Assembly (NCBI GenBank): GCA_005772955.1
Contig: SXID01000096.1
Coordinates: 1 to 57,351 of the forward strand
Origin: Planctomycetia bacterium
GTDB taxonomy: Bacteria > Planctomycetota > Planctomycetia > Gemmatales > Gemmataceae
DNA length: 57,351 bases
Reading direction: 5' to 3'
Shown one piece after another: positions 33,944 through 42,030 of the stretch. Under the pieces are notes generated by a model that had not been told where the DNA came from, did not search any database, and was given only the letters and a program-made list of their open reading frames with translations. Position numbers and translations under genes: made by a program. Numbering within the stretch: position 1 is the first letter of the stretch; each line of letters begins with the position of its first letter.

Positions 33944-34402
33944 ATGCCTCAGATGCCCAAACGGGTGAAGTTCCGAAAAGCGTCGCGCGGCGTGGTCCGC
34001 GGGCGCACGACCCGGCGCAAATACAACGGGCCGATCAAGGGGTTCGCGCACCGCGGCAACTACGTCGCCTACGGCGACTACGGCCTGCAAACGCTCGAAG
34101 GCGGGTGGCTGTCGGCCGAGTGTATCGAGAGCGGGCGTGTGACCATGACGCGGTTCGTGTCGGGCGAGGGGCGGTACTACATCCGCGTGTTCCCGCACAA
34201 GCCGGTTACTTCCATCCCCGCGGAAACGCGAATGGGTAAGGGTAAGGGCGAGCCGGAATACTGGGCGGCTGTCGTTCGGCCGGGGCTGATCCTGTTCGAG
34301 ATCGGCGGTATCCCGGAAACCGCGGCCAAAGAATGTCTCGCGCGTGTTGCGTACAAGATGCCGTTCAAGTGCCGGTTCGTGACCCGGCGGCCCAATATCT
34401 AA
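33944..34402 (+). CDS. rplP: 50S ribosomal protein L16
   Basis: A 152-residue protein, slightly longer than the usual 136-140. MPQMPKRVKFRKASRGVVRG is the L16 start, with GGGAG before ATG 33944. The conserved region VTMTRFVSGEGRYYIRVFPHKPVTSIPAETRMGKGKGEPEYW contacts the A-site tRNA and contains the Arg hydroxylated in some bacteria (R in ETRMGKG). It is followed directly by a palindromic word array whose left arm starts at the last base of its stop codon. Confidence 0.96.
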   Translation: MPQMPKRVKFRKASRGVVRGRTTRRKYNGPIKGFAHRGNYVAYGDYGLQTLEGGWLSAECIESGRVTMTRFVSGEGRYYIRVFPHKPVTSIPAETRMGKGKGEPEYWAAVVRPGLILFEIGGIPETAAKECLARVAYKMPFKCRFVTRRPNI

Positions 34403-34497
34403 GGATGAAGGATGAAGGATGAAGGATGAATCAGGAGAATGATGAAGCGGCGGCCCTGTTCCGACCTTCAACCTTCAACCTTCATCCTTCATCCTTC
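34402..34497. repeat. GGATGAA word-array inverted repeat, rplP-rpmC spacer
   Basis: Four tandem GGATGAA words (34402-34430) face tandem TTCAACC and TTCATCC words (34467-34497). The arms pair over about 28 bases with few mismatches. It starts at the last base of the rplP stop codon. Confidence 0.85.
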
Positions 34498-34511
34498 CCA
34501 CGAGGTGGGTG

Positions 34512-34979
34512 ATGCCAAACCGTATGAAAGAATTCCGGGGAATGAGCGACGAACAGTTGTCGCTTGCCCTGAAGGACACCGAGAAACACCTGTTCCAGCT
34601 ACGGTTCCAGTCGGCGACCGACCGGCTGGAGACGCCGTCGGAGATGCGCAAGGCGCGGCGCGACATCGCCCGTATCCGCACGCTGCAACGGGAAAAGGAA
34701 CTGGCTAAACTCGGCGGCCTCACAACCGACCAACTTGGCACCCGCATCGCGTCGCTGAAGGCGAAGGAAGACGCGGGCCTGCCGGGGAAGCGCACGGCCC
34801 ATCGCCAAGGCGCGCGGCTGACACGGTTCTACGCGGCGAAGGGTGGGAAGTTCCCGATCGCGCCGCCAGTGGCGCCGGCGCCTGCACCCGCCGCCGCCGC
34901 CCCCGTTGCTGCTGGTGCGAGTACCGACGCGAAGAAGCCGGAAATCAAGAAGAACGCGCCGAAGGGGAGTGGTAAGTAA
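34512..34979 (+). CDS. rpmC: 50S ribosomal protein L29 with long C-terminal extension
   Basis: A 155-residue protein, more than twice the usual 60-70. The L29 core is at the start: MKEFRGMSDEQLSLALKDTE and FQLRFQSATDRLETPSEMRKARRDIARIRT (about residues 5-62). Beyond that the chain continues with a basic helical part (GLTTDQLGTRIASLKAKEDAG) and a low-complexity Pro/Ala/Lys tail. ATG 34512 follows GAGGTG. Its last codon overlaps rpsQ (TAATG), so the extension is not a misread into a neighbouring gene. L29 sits at the tunnel exit, so the tail could reach chaperones or the translocon. Confidence 0.93.
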   Translation: MPNRMKEFRGMSDEQLSLALKDTEKHLFQLRFQSATDRLETPSEMRKARRDIARIRTLQREKELAKLGGLTTDQLGTRIASLKAKEDAGLPGKRTAHRQGARLTRFYAAKGGKFPIAPPVAPAPAPAAAAPVAAGASTDAKKPEIKKNAPKGSGK

Positions 34980-35344
34980 TGGCGGACACTAGCACACCGG
35001 CCGCGAAGACCACGGCCCAACGCATCCTCGAAGGCGTCGTCACCCGAGACAAGACGACCAAGACCCGGCGCGTCGAGGTCGAGCGGTTGGTCCGCCACCC
35101 GAAATACGGCAAGTACGTCAAACGCCGCACCGTGTGCTACGTCCACGACGAAAAGAACGAGTCGCACCTCGGCGACACGGTCGAGATCGTCGAGAGCCGG
35201 CCGCTCTCCAAGATGAAACGCTGGAACCTGGTCAAGATCGTCAAGCGGGCACCGAGCCGCACGCTCTCGAACCTCGAAGGCGCCGTCGCCGGCAGTGACG
35301 CCGCTGCCGTGGCGACGCCGGCCAAGACCGAAGAGAAGAAATAG
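34979..35344 (+). CDS. rpsQ: 30S ribosomal protein S17
   Basis: A 121-residue protein; usual S17 is about 85. The OB-fold core reads RILEGVVTRDKTTKTRRVEVER, then HPKYGKYVKRRTVCYVHDEKN and GDTVEIVESRPLSKMKRWNLV. A Thr/Ala N-terminal arm and an acidic/Ala C-terminal tail (AVATPAKTEEKK) flank it. It overlaps rpmC by one base (TAATG) and is one of only a few tightly spaced junctions in the cluster. Confidence 0.95.
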   Translation: MADTSTPAAKTTAQRILEGVVTRDKTTKTRRVEVERLVRHPKYGKYVKRRTVCYVHDEKNESHLGDTVEIVESRPLSKMKRWNLVKIVKRAPSRTLSNLEGAVAGSDAAAVATPAKTEEKK

Positions 35345-35446
35345 TGTTCCGTTCGCAGTGTTCCGTGTTCAGTAAAGAGCAAAGGCCGCGATTGATGCCG
35401 TCCTTCTTCGCTGAAAAACTGAACGCTGAAAACTGAGAACTGAACC
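35345..35446. repeat. Word-array inverted repeat, rpsQ-rplN spacer
   Basis: GTTCCGT/GTTCAGT words at 35345-35372 face ACTGAAC/GAACTGAAC words at 35418-35446. It begins right after the rpsQ stop codon and ends 12 nt before the rplN ATG. Confidence 0.75.
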
Positions 35447-35457
35447 GTGAGGCAGTC

Positions 35458-35823
35458 ATGATCCAGATGTATACCTACCTCGATGTGGCCGACAACACCG
35501 GGGCGAAAGAAGTGATGTGCATTCAGGTGCTCGGCGGCAGCAAACGCCGGGTCGCGTACCTGGGCGACATCATCCGCGCGAGCGTGAAGAAGGCGCTGCC
35601 GGGTGGCGACGTCAAACAAGGCGACGTGGTCAAGGGCGTCGTGGTCCGCACCCGCGTCGCGACCCGCCGGGAAGACGGCAGTTACGTCCGGTTCGACCGC
35701 AACGCGCTGGTGCTGCTCGACAACGACAACAACCCGCGTGGCACCCGCATCTTTGGTGCGGTTCCTCGTGAACTGCGTGCGAAGTTCAATAAGATCCTGA
35801 GTCTGGCCTCCGAGGTGGTCTGA
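35458..35823 (+). CDS. rplN: 50S ribosomal protein L14
   Basis: A 121-residue protein of standard length. [21 protein letters not shown] is the L14 start (usually MIQxxSxLxVADNSGAR), followed by [40 protein letters not shown] and [14 protein letters not shown]14 lies at the 50S-30S interface beside L19 and is the binding site of the silencing factor RsfS. GTGAGG is just upstream of the ATG. Confidence 0.97.
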   Translation: MIQMYTYLDVADNTGAKEVMCIQVLGGSKRRVAYLGDIIRASVKKALPGGDVKQGDVVKGVVVRTRVATRREDGSYVRFDRNALVLLDNDNNPRGTRIFGAVPRELRAKFNKILSLASEVV

Positions 35824-35826
35824 GGC

Positions 35827-35936
35827 GTGTTTAGTGTTTGGTGTTTTGTGTTTGGTTGGGCGCTCGGCATCGTGCCGGCCGCGTGAACGACGCAGAACGC
35901 CGAACACAAAGTACTAAACACCAAACACGAAACACT
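35827..35936. repeat. Word-array inverted repeat, rplN-rplX spacer
   Basis: GTGTTTAGTGTTTGGTGTTTT words at 35827-35854 pair with AAACACCAAACACGAAACAC words at 35901-35936 (one mismatch in about 20). It ends 4 nt before the rplX ATG, which has no Shine-Dalgarno site. Confidence 0.8.
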
Positions 35937-35939
35937 GTC

Positions 35940-36281
35940 ATGTACATCTGCAAAAACGACGTGGTTCAGGTGATCGCCGGGGACGACAAGGGCACCCGCG
36001 GCAAGGTGCTGCGCGTCATCCGGGCCGAGGGCAAGATCGTCGTCGAGGGCGTCAACCGCGTCTACCGGCACCTGAAGCCGTCACGACGCAACCCGCAAGG
36101 CGGGCGGCTCTCGAAAGAGATGCCGGTGGACGCCTCGAACGTCCTGCTCATCGACCCGGTGAAGGGCGTCCCGACTCGCGTCGGCGTGCGTTCGCTCCCG
36201 GATGGCAGCAAGGAACTCTTCGCCAAGAAGAGTGGCACTCGCCTTCGCGTACTCAAGAAGGCGAAGGTTGCGAAGAAGTAA
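35940..36281 (+). CDS. rplX: 50S ribosomal protein L24
   Basis: A 113-residue protein. The KOW motif is at the start: KNDVVQVIAGDDKGTRGKVLRV (about residues 5-26). It is followed by GVNRVYRHLKPSRRNPQGGRL and DASNVLLIDPVKGVPTRVGVRSL. L24 is an assembly initiator at the tunnel exit. ATG 35940 has no purine-rich ribosome site: the right arm of the spacer palindrome ends 4 nt before it, implying leaderless-like or hairpin-dependent initiation. Confidence 0.96.
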   Translation: MYICKNDVVQVIAGDDKGTRGKVLRVIRAEGKIVVEGVNRVYRHLKPSRRNPQGGRLSKEMPVDASNVLLIDPVKGVPTRVGVRSLPDGSKELFAKKSGTRLRVLKKAKVAKK

Positions 36282-36293
36282 CACGGACGGTCG

Positions 36294-36316
36294 CGCTCCC
36301 CTTCGGGTCGCGGCTA
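36294..36316 (-). repeat. Dispersed repeat, inverted partial copy
   Basis: CGCTCCCCTTCGGGTCGCGG and 3 more nt are the exact complement of 23 of the 26 nt at 33064-33089. It lies 13 nt after the rplX stop codon. Confidence 0.8.
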
Positions 36317-36396
36317 CGCGAGAAGTTCAACACACAACGACCCGTACCGTACCCGTTATCGTGGGTTCGCCATAGGTCGCATGAGGTAGATCGAAG

Positions 36397-36972
36397 ATGG
36401 CCGTCGCAACTACGATTTCCGCGCCGCCGCGACTCCTGGACAAGTACAACAAGGAGATCGTTGCTGCGCTCTCCAAGAAATTCGGGCGCGAGAACCGGTT
36501 GAGCCTCCCGAAGCTCTCGAAGATCGTCCTGAACATGGGTGTCGGCAAGGCGCTTCAGGACAAAGAGCGGATGAAGATCGCGGCGGATCAGCTCGGCCTT
36601 ATCGCCGGGCAGCGCGCCCAGATCACGAAGGCCCGCATGGCCGTCAGCGGTTTCCGGCTTCGCGAAGGATATGAGATCGGTTGCCGCGTCACGCTCCGCG
36701 GTAAGCGGATGTACGAGTTTCTCGATCGGTTGATCAACCTCGCGTTGCCGCGTATCCGCGACTTCCGCGGGATCAACCCGAAGAGTTTCGACGGCAACGG
36801 CAACTACAGCATGGGCCTGACGGAACAACTCGTGTTCCCCGAAATTGACCCCGACAAGGTGACGTTCACGCAGGGTATGGACATCACCTTCGTCACGACA
36901 ACCAAGAACGACGACGAGGCCCGCGAACTGCTCCGTGCCTTCGGCATGCCGTTCCGGGAAGAGACCAAGTAG
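36397..36972 (+). CDS. rplE: 50S ribosomal protein L5
   Basis: A 191-residue protein of normal length (about 180). L5 motifs are KLSKIVLNMGVGKALQDKE, QITKARMAVSGFRLREGYEIGCRVTLRG, RIRDFRGINPKSFDGNGNYS and DITFVTTTKNDDEARELLRAFGMPF. It binds 5S rRNA in the central protuberance with L18. ATG 36397 has GAGGT 9 nt upstream. A slightly extended N-terminus (MAVATTISAPPRLL) precedes the conserved core. Confidence 0.96.
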   Translation: MAVATTISAPPRLLDKYNKEIVAALSKKFGRENRLSLPKLSKIVLNMGVGKALQDKERMKIAADQLGLIAGQRAQITKARMAVSGFRLREGYEIGCRVTLRGKRMYEFLDRLINLALPRIRDFRGINPKSFDGNGNYSMGLTEQLVFPEIDPDKVTFTQGMDITFVTTTKNDDEARELLRAFGMPFREETK

Positions 36973-36988
36973 TCGCGAGTGTTGAGTG

Positions 36989-37034
36989 GCGAGTTGCGAG
37001 CAAAAACACGCGGTGTTCTTTGCTCGCAACTCGC
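36989..37034. repeat. Perfect 16-bp hairpin, rplE-rpsN spacer
   Basis: GCGAGTTGCGAGCAAA (36989-37004) and its complement (37019-37034) enclose a 14-nt loop. More CGAGT/ACTCG words surround it. It begins 17 nt after the rplE stop. Confidence 0.85.
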
Positions 37035-37131
37035 TCCTGAAAACTCGCTCCTCAGACAGTGGAACGGCCGGCTCCCCCAAAGTGTGTAACTTTGGATTCC
37101 GAGTCGGAACGCCGCACCGAGAGACCCCGCG

Positions 37132-37392
37132 ATGTCAACCAACGCGAAAGAAGCGACGTACCGGCGCCAACTGGTGGCCGTTGCGAAGCACAAGACTGAG
37201 CTGAAGAAGCCAGCCGGACAACAGGACGCGACGAAGTTGCTGCGCCCCCGTGATCTCGTGAAGATCTGTCGGCGATGTCAACTCTGCGGCCGTGCCCGTG
37301 CGGTGTACCGCAAGTTCGGCTGTTGCCGCATTTGTTTCCGAAAGCTCGCGAGCGACGGGTTGATTCCCGGCGTGCGCAAGGCATCCTGGTAA
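37132..37392 (+). CDS. rpsN: 30S ribosomal protein S14, zinc-binding type
   Basis: An 86-residue protein. The zinc ribbon is intact: [24 protein letters not shown] (about residues 46-69), two Cys pairs binding one Zn. The ending [11 protein letters not shown] is the usual S14 end. Zinc-type S14 is normally about 61 residues; here a basic N-terminal arm of about 25 residues ([19 protein letters not shown]) makes it intermediate between the zinc and long types. No second, zinc-free S14 is in the window. No strong ribosome site precedes the ATG at 37132. Confidence 0.95.
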   Translation: MSTNAKEATYRRQLVAVAKHKTELKKPAGQQDATKLLRPRDLVKICRRCQLCGRARAVYRKFGCCRICFRKLASDGLIPGVRKASW

Positions 37393-37416
37393 CCACGAAA
37401 GGGGAGGAAAACTGAG

Positions 37417-37875
37417 ATGATGACCGACCCGATCGCGGACATGCTGACGCGCATCCGCAATGCCAACAGCATCGAGCGCCCGTTCGTCGAAATGCCGGCC
37501 ACCAAATTGAAGGTCGCCGTCGCCAAGGTGTTGCTCGAAGAGGGCTTCATCCTCGGCTACCACACTGGTCTCTACACCGAGACGCAGATTGAGGGTGGCG
37601 GGAAGCAGAAGGACTTCGCGGAGGTCGAACAACTCGGCCAACCGCACGTCGTCCTGAAGGTGTACCTGAAATACGGCCCGGACGGTGAACGAGTCATCCG
37701 CCACATCGAGCGGTACTCGAAGCCCGGTCGCCGCGTGTACCAGGGCTACAAAGAAGTGAAGCGCGTCCTCGACGGGCTTGGCATTGCCATTCTCTCGACG
37801 AGCCGCGGCGTGATGTCCGACCGCCAGGCGAAGAAGGCCAAGGTTGGTGGCGAGATTCTCTGCACGGTGTGGTGA
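37417..37875 (+). CDS. rpsH: 30S ribosomal protein S8
   Basis: A 152-residue protein; usual S8 is about 130. MTDPIADMLTRIRNANS and the final STSRGVMSDRQAKKAKVGGEILCTVW are canonical. About 20 extra residues lie in the middle (YTETQIEGGGKQKDFAEVEQLGQPH), between the two S8 domains. S8 binds helix 21 of 16S rRNA and in E. coli represses the spc operon at rplE. Two ATG codons in a row (37417 and 37420) follow GGGGAGG; either may be used. Confidence 0.96.
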   Translation: MMTDPIADMLTRIRNANSIERPFVEMPATKLKVAVAKVLLEEGFILGYHTGLYTETQIEGGGKQKDFAEVEQLGQPHVVLKVYLKYGPDGERVIRHIERYSKPGRRVYQGYKEVKRVLDGLGIAILSTSRGVMSDRQAKKAKVGGEILCTVW

Positions 37876-37881
37876 TTTGGC

Positions 37882-37905
37882 GAGCCCCGGCCTCGCGGTC
37901 GGGGT
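37882..37905. repeat. GC-rich hairpin, rpsH-rplF spacer
   Basis: GAGCCCCGG with CGGGGTTC (one G-T pair) and CTCGCGG between. Same family as 28990-29020 and 30498-30522. It begins 7 nt after the rpsH stop. Confidence 0.7.
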
Positions 37906-37967
37906 TCCCCTGAAACAACGGCTCCGACCTGGGCCAAGTGCCCAGTGAAGCCAAAGGGAACACAGCA

Positions 37968-38513
37968 ATGTCGAGAATCGGAAAACAACCGATCGCCATC
38001 CCCGCGGGGGTGAAGATCGCCGTGAATGGTGGCAACGTGAAGGTCGAAGGGCCGAAGGGCAAACTCGAACTCACGGCGCACCCGAACATGAAGGTCGAGT
38101 CCGACGGTAAGACCCTCAAGGTCACGCGGCCCGACGACAACCGCCAGAACCGGGCGCTGCACGGTCTGACCCGTGCGCTCATCAACAACATGGTCGTCGG
38201 TGTCACGACCGGCTACTCCAAAAAGTTGAAGATCGAAGGTGTCGGCTTCCAGGTTGCGGCCAAGGGCAAGGGCGTCGAACTGACGGTCGGGTACGCGAAC
38301 CGCATCGTCCACAACCCGCCCGAAGGCATCACGGTCGCGGTCCCCGATCCGACCACGATCATCGTCACCGGCGCGGACAAGCAGAAGGTCGGCCAGTTCG
38401 CCGCGGAAATCCGCGCGAGCCGCAAGCCGGAACCGTATAAGGGCAAGGGTGTCCGGTACGAGAACGAAGTCGTTCGCCGGAAGGAAGGCAAGTCCTTCGC
38501 GGCCGGGAAGTAG
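37968..38513 (+). CDS. rplF: 50S ribosomal protein L6
   Basis: A 181-residue protein, standard length. MSRIGKQPIAIPAGVKIAV is the L6 start, and the C-terminal part has the L6 signature PEPYKGKGVRYENEVVRRKEGKS. The middle VVGVTTGYSKKLKIEGVGFQ is conserved. L6 sits near the factor-binding site. AGGGAA upstream of ATG 37968 is a fair ribosome site. Confidence 0.97.
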   Translation: MSRIGKQPIAIPAGVKIAVNGGNVKVEGPKGKLELTAHPNMKVESDGKTLKVTRPDDNRQNRALHGLTRALINNMVVGVTTGYSKKLKIEGVGFQVAAKGKGVELTVGYANRIVHNPPEGITVAVPDPTTIIVTGADKQKVGQFAAEIRASRKPEPYKGKGVRYENEVVRRKEGKSFAAGK

Positions 38514-38623
38514 TCATTGGTCCGTGGTCATTTGTCATTTGTCATCGATACGTGTCGTTAGTCCCTGTTGTTGACGAACGCAATTCTGCGTTCAGCCAAT
38601 GACCAATGACTAATGACCAGGGA
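38514..38623. repeat. GTCATTTGTCATT word-array inverted repeat, rplF-rplR spacer
   Basis: GTCATTGGTCCGTGGTCATTT-like words at 38514-38545 face AATGACCAATGACTAATGACC words at 38597-38623, pairing imperfectly. It starts at the rplF stop and ends 8 nt before the rplR ATG. Confidence 0.8.
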
Positions 38624-38631
38624 CGAGCAAG

Positions 38632-39153
38632 ATGAACGCACAGAAACACAAGTTGAAGCGGGCGGAGCGGCGGCGGTACCGCGTACGCAAGATCATCTAC
38701 GGGACACCCGCGAAGCCGCGTCTTAGTGTGTCGCGGAGCAACCTGCACATCTCCGCACAGTTGATCGACGACCTGAACGGCGTCACGCTCGCTGCCGCGA
38801 CCAGTCAGGGCAAAGACTCCGGCTTGAAGCACGGTGGCAACGTGAAAGCCGCGGCCGAGGTGGGCAAGAAACTCGCGGAAGCGGCCAAGGCCAAGGGTAT
38901 CACGGTCGCGGCTTTTGATCGTGGCGCGTTCCGGTTTCACGGACGTATCGCGGCGCTCGCGGTCGCGGCCACCGAAGCCGGGTTGGTCTGCACCGACCTC
39001 GAATCGATGAAGGCGAAGTTGGCCCCGAAGGCCGGCGAAACGCCCGCCGAGAAGACGAAAGAAGCGAAGCCCAAGGGCGAGAAGAAGGACGCGAAGCCCA
39101 AGGGCGAGTTTGGCCTGAAAGAGAAGAAGAAGCCGGAAGACGATAAGAAGTAA
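38632..39153 (+). CDS. rplR: 50S ribosomal protein L18 with Lys-rich tail
   Basis: A 173-residue protein; usual L18 is about 120. The core is RYRVRKIIYGTPAKPRLSVSRSNLHISAQLIDD, then AAEVGKKLAEAAKAKGI and FDRGAFRFHGRIAALAVAATEAGL (about residues 98-121), which binds 5S rRNA. The last 45 residues are an unusual Lys/Glu/Pro run with two GEKKDAKPKGE-like units. The frame is clean to the TAA, so the tail is real coding sequence. No good Shine-Dalgarno is visible; the word array ends 8 nt before the ATG. Confidence 0.94.
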   Translation: MNAQKHKLKRAERRRYRVRKIIYGTPAKPRLSVSRSNLHISAQLIDDLNGVTLAAATSQGKDSGLKHGGNVKAAAEVGKKLAEAAKAKGITVAAFDRGAFRFHGRIAALAVAATEAGLVCTDLESMKAKLAPKAGETPAEKTKEAKPKGEKKDAKPKGEFGLKEKKKPEDDKK

Positions 39154-39256
39154 GCACGACCCCTCCGAAGCCGCTCGCGGCTTAGCAAGTAGTCTTGCTC
39201 GCTTCCCTTCAGGGTGTTGGGGAGGGGTTCTTCAAATACAACGAACGAGATTACAC

Positions 39257-39278
39257 GAGGGGAATGTCCATTCCCCTC
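39257..39278. repeat. Perfect 9-bp hairpin before rpsE
   Basis: GAGGGGAAT, loop GTCC, ATTCCCCTC, ending 16 nt before the rpsE ATG. Smaller stems (AAGCCGCTCGCGGCTT and AGCAAG-CTTGCT) fill the rest of the 141-nt spacer. Confidence 0.8.
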
Positions 39279-39294
39279 CCAGAGGGCTGACGAA

Positions 39295-39813
39295 ATGGCG
39301 CGTGAGCGACGGGACGGCAGGGGCGACGGCGACTCGCGCGACAACGCGCTGGTCGATTTTGTCGTGAAAATTCGGCGGTCCGCCTGCGTCGTCAAGGGCG
39401 GCCGGCGGTTCAGTTTCAACGCTCTCGTGGTCGTCGGTGACCGCCGGGGCAAAGTCTCTTACGGCTACGGCAAGGCCAACGAAGTGCCGCCCGCCGTTGA
39501 GAAGGCGATCAAAGAGGGCGAGGGCAACGTCCAGCGCTCCAAGAAGGTCTCCGTCCGCGGGAGCACGATCCCGCACCGCGTCATCGGGAAATACGGTGCG
39601 AGCAAGGTGATCCTTGTTCCGGCCGGCCCTGGCACGGGCGTGAAAGCTGGTCCTGGCGTCCGCGAGGTGCTCCAGGCCGCCGGCATCACGAACATTCTTA
39701 CCAAGGTTCACGGCAGCACAAACCCGCTGAACCTCGTCAAAGCTACGCTCCAGGGGTTGTCGCAACTTCGCACGAAGGAAGACGTCGCCCGGTTGCGGGG
39801 GGTGCAACTCTAA
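39295..39813 (+). CDS. rpsE: 30S ribosomal protein S5
   Basis: A 172-residue protein, standard length. ATG 39295 follows GAGGG. S5 signatures are VVKIRRSACVVKGGRRFSFNALVVVGD (RNA-binding domain), GYGKANEVPPAVEKAI and GPGVREVLQAAGITNILTKVHGSTNPLN. S5 acts in decoding fidelity and at the mRNA entry. It overlaps rplO by one base (TAATG); the gene usually between them, rpmD, is absent. Confidence 0.97.
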   Translation: MARERRDGRGDGDSRDNALVDFVVKIRRSACVVKGGRRFSFNALVVVGDRRGKVSYGYGKANEVPPAVEKAIKEGEGNVQRSKKVSVRGSTIPHRVIGKYGASKVILVPAGPGTGVKAGPGVREVLQAAGITNILTKVHGSTNPLNLVKATLQGLSQLRTKEDVARLRGVQL

Positions 39814-40349
39814 TGGATCTGTCAACCGTTTCCTCCCCCGGCATTGACAAGCGGAAGCTCAAGCGGCGCGTCGGTCGCGGCATCGGCTCCGGTCACGGCA
39901 AGACCAGCGGTCGCGGGCACAAGGGCCAATACGCCAGCGCCGGTGCCGACCTGCCCAGTGGGTTGTTCGAAGGCGGCCAGATGCCGCTGTTCCGCCGGTG
40001 GCCCAAGCGCGGGTTCAGTCACGCGACCTGGGACAAGTCCGCCGCCGTCGTGAATGTCGGCGACCTCGAAGCATTCGACGCAAACAGCACTGTCGATATG
40101 GCGTCGCTGAAGACTTGCCGGCTCGTGGTCGGCTCGTTCGACCGACTGCGCATTCTCGGCGACAACGCGGCGAAGTTGACCAAGAAACTGACGGTGCGGG
40201 CCGATCACTTCTCGAAGGCCGCGAAGGCCGCAATCGAGAAGGTCGGCGGCACGTGCGACCTGATTCCCGCTCCGAAGAAACCGGTCCGCAACAAGATGGG
40301 GTCGAAGAAGAAGGCCCAAGACGCCGCACGCGCAGCGAAGAAGAAGTGA
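39813..40349 (+). CDS. rplO: 50S ribosomal protein L15
   Basis: A 178-residue protein; usual is about 145-150. The conserved start KRRVGRGIGSGHGKTSGRGHKGQ (about residues 18-40) binds 23S rRNA, followed by FEGGQMPLFRRWPKRGF. The C-terminal part has a Lys-rich end (MGSKKKAQDAARAAKKK) beyond the normal fold. It starts on the last base of the rpsE stop (TAATG). The following 126-nt spacer contains the longest perfect stem in the cluster. Confidence 0.96.
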   Translation: MDLSTVSSPGIDKRKLKRRVGRGIGSGHGKTSGRGHKGQYASAGADLPSGLFEGGQMPLFRRWPKRGFSHATWDKSAAVVNVGDLEAFDANSTVDMASLKTCRLVVGSFDRLRILGDNAAKLTKKLTVRADHFSKAAKAAIEKVGGTCDLIPAPKKPVRNKMGSKKKAQDAARAAKKK

Positions 40350-40353
40350 GGAA

Positions 40354-40448
40354 TGAGGAGGTCGGAAGAAGTGAGGAGTGAGGAGTGAGAGTGGAAAGCC
40401 TACTCCTCACTCCTCACTCCTCACTCCTCACTTCTTCCGACCTCCTCA
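40354..40448. repeat. 35-bp perfect inverted repeat of GGAGTGA words, rplO-secY spacer
   Basis: Arms at 40354-40388 and 40414-40448 are perfect complements with a 25-nt loop. Both are built from tandem GAGGAGTGAG words. It begins 5 nt after the rplO stop codon and ends 27 nt before secY. Confidence 0.93.
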
Positions 40449-40475
40449 CTTTTGAAGTGAAGTAGGGACACGACC

Positions 40476-42020
40476 ATGAATTGGCGCACCATCAGCCTCG
40501 CCTCCGGTATCGCGGCACTCATCGGCGGTGTGGTCGCGTTCTCCTATGGCGGCCAGGAGTTGTCGTGGCTTGGCTGGACGCTCACGCTCTTCGGTGCCGC
40601 GGCCAGCATTCTGGGCCTCGTGCCCGACCAACTCCTCACCATCTTCAAGATCCCGGAGTTGCGCAAGAAGATCTTCATCACGCTAATCTTCCTCGCGGTC
40701 TACCGCATCGGCTACTACGTCCCGCTCCCAATGATCGACCAGGCCAAGATGGCCGAGAAAATGGCGCAGGCCCAACGCGGCGCGCTCGGTCAGGTGCTCG
40801 GGTTTGTCTCGCTGTTCTCCGGTGGTAACCTGTCGAACGCGTGTATCTTCTCGCTCGGCATCATGCCGTACATCTCGGCATCCATCATCATTCAGTTGCT
40901 GTCCAGCGGCGTGGTGCCGTCGCTGGAGAAACTGAAGAAAGAGGGCGAGGCCGGGCGGAAGAAGATCAACGAACTCACGCGATACCTCACGGTCCCGATC
41001 TGCATAATCCAGGCGATCATGGTTGTGCAGGCGGTAATGAAACCCGAGGACGCGGGGGGAGCGATGGGCCTCGCTCCGGCGGGCTACGACACCGGTTTTG
41101 AGTTGTGGTGGTTCGGGTTCACCGCCGTCGTCACCATGACCGCCGGAACGGTGTTCCTGATGTGGCTCGGCGAGCAAATCGATGAGTACGGGATCGGTAA
41201 CGGTATCTCGCTCATCATTATGGCCGGCATCGTGGCCCGCATCCCGGACGCGACCAACTCGCTGCTGATCGACACCACGACCGGCAAGATCAAGGACTCG
41301 GTGTTCACCCTCGGCGGGGCCGGTGGCGACATCAGTTTCGAGAAGTTGATCGTCCTCGCGTTCCTGTTCGTCACGGTCGTGGTCGGTGTGATTGCGATGA
41401 CGAAGGCACAGCGGCGCATCCCAACTCAGAGTGCGAAACACGTTCGCGGGCGACGCGTGTACGGCGGCACGCGTCAGCACCTGCCGATGAAAGTGAACGC
41501 GGCCGGCGTCATGCCCGTTATCTTCGCGAGTACGCTGTTGATTCTGCCGTGGTTCCTGTTCAACACCATCTACACGCTGTCCGATAGCTCGCTCGGCTGG
41601 GCGGGCGCGCTCTCGAACATGTTCCAGAACCACCGCGGCTGGCTCTACAACTTCATGTACGTGATCATGATTTACGTGTTCACGTACTTCTGGGTTGCGA
41701 TCACCTTCAACCCGAAGGAGATTGCGGACAACCTGAAGGATCACGGGAGTTTCATCCCCGGCTACCGGCCGGGCAAGAAGACGGCGGACTACCTCGAGCG
41801 AGTCCTGATGCGGGTCACGTTCGTGGGCGCCGCGTTCCTCGCGGTCATCGCGATCATCCCCAACGTCATCTCCAGTGAACTGGAGATTCCACCGCAGGTC
41901 GCGAGCTTCTACGGCGGCACTGGCTTGCTCATCGTTATCAGCGTGGCGCTTGACCTCGTGCAGAAGATCAACAGCCACCTCGTCATGCGGAACTACCCAA
42001 GCCTTACCGACGAAACGTGA
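40476..42020 (+). CDS. secY: Preprotein translocase subunit SecY with extra N-terminal membrane segments
   Basis: A 514-residue protein; usual SecY is about 430-440. The canonical start (IFKIPELRKKIFITLIFLAVYRIG) begins only at about residue 55. Before it lie two extra hydrophobic segments (SLASGIAALIGGVVAFSY and WLGWTLTLFGAAASILGLV). No internal ATG sits at the canonical start, so the extension appears genuine. Conserved SecY regions include FSLGIMPYISASIIIQLL, GEQIDEYGIGNGISLIIMAG and the late RPGKKTADYLERVLMRVTFVGA. SecY is the pore of the Sec translocon. Two extra helices would keep the topology of the core unchanged. Confidence 0.95.
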   Translation: MNWRTISLASGIAALIGGVVAFSYGGQELSWLGWTLTLFGAAASILGLVPDQLLTIFKIPELRKKIFITLIFLAVYRIGYYVPLPMIDQAKMAEKMAQAQRGALGQVLGFVSLFSGGNLSNACIFSLGIMPYISASIIIQLLSSGVVPSLEKLKKEGEAGRKKINELTRYLTVPICIIQAIMVVQAVMKPEDAGGAMGLAPAGYDTGFELWWFGFTAVVTMTAGTVFLMWLGEQIDEYGIGNGISLIIMAGIVARIPDATNSLLIDTTTGKIKDSVFTLGGAGGDISFEKLIVLAFLFVTVVVGVIAMTKAQRRIPTQSAKHVRGRRVYGGTRQHLPMKVNAAGVMPVIFASTLLILPWFLFNTIYTLSDSSLGWAGALSNMFQNHRGWLYNFMYVIMIYVFTYFWVAITFNPKEIADNLKDHGSFIPGYRPGKKTADYLERVLMRVTFVGAAFLAVIAIIPNVISSELEIPPQVASFYGGTGLLIVISVALDLVQKINSHLVMRNYPSLTDET

Positions 42021-42030
42021 GCAGGAAAAA

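Noticed and set aside
34402-34497. CRISPR-like array of short repeats
   Set aside because: The repeats are 7-nt words in tandem with no spacers, and the other half is their complement. No cas genes are present.
40476-40640. secY start placed at the canonical position, with the upstream part non-coding
   Set aside because: No ATG or GTG with a ribosome site lies near residue 54, and the upstream codons encode good membrane segments, so the long form was kept.
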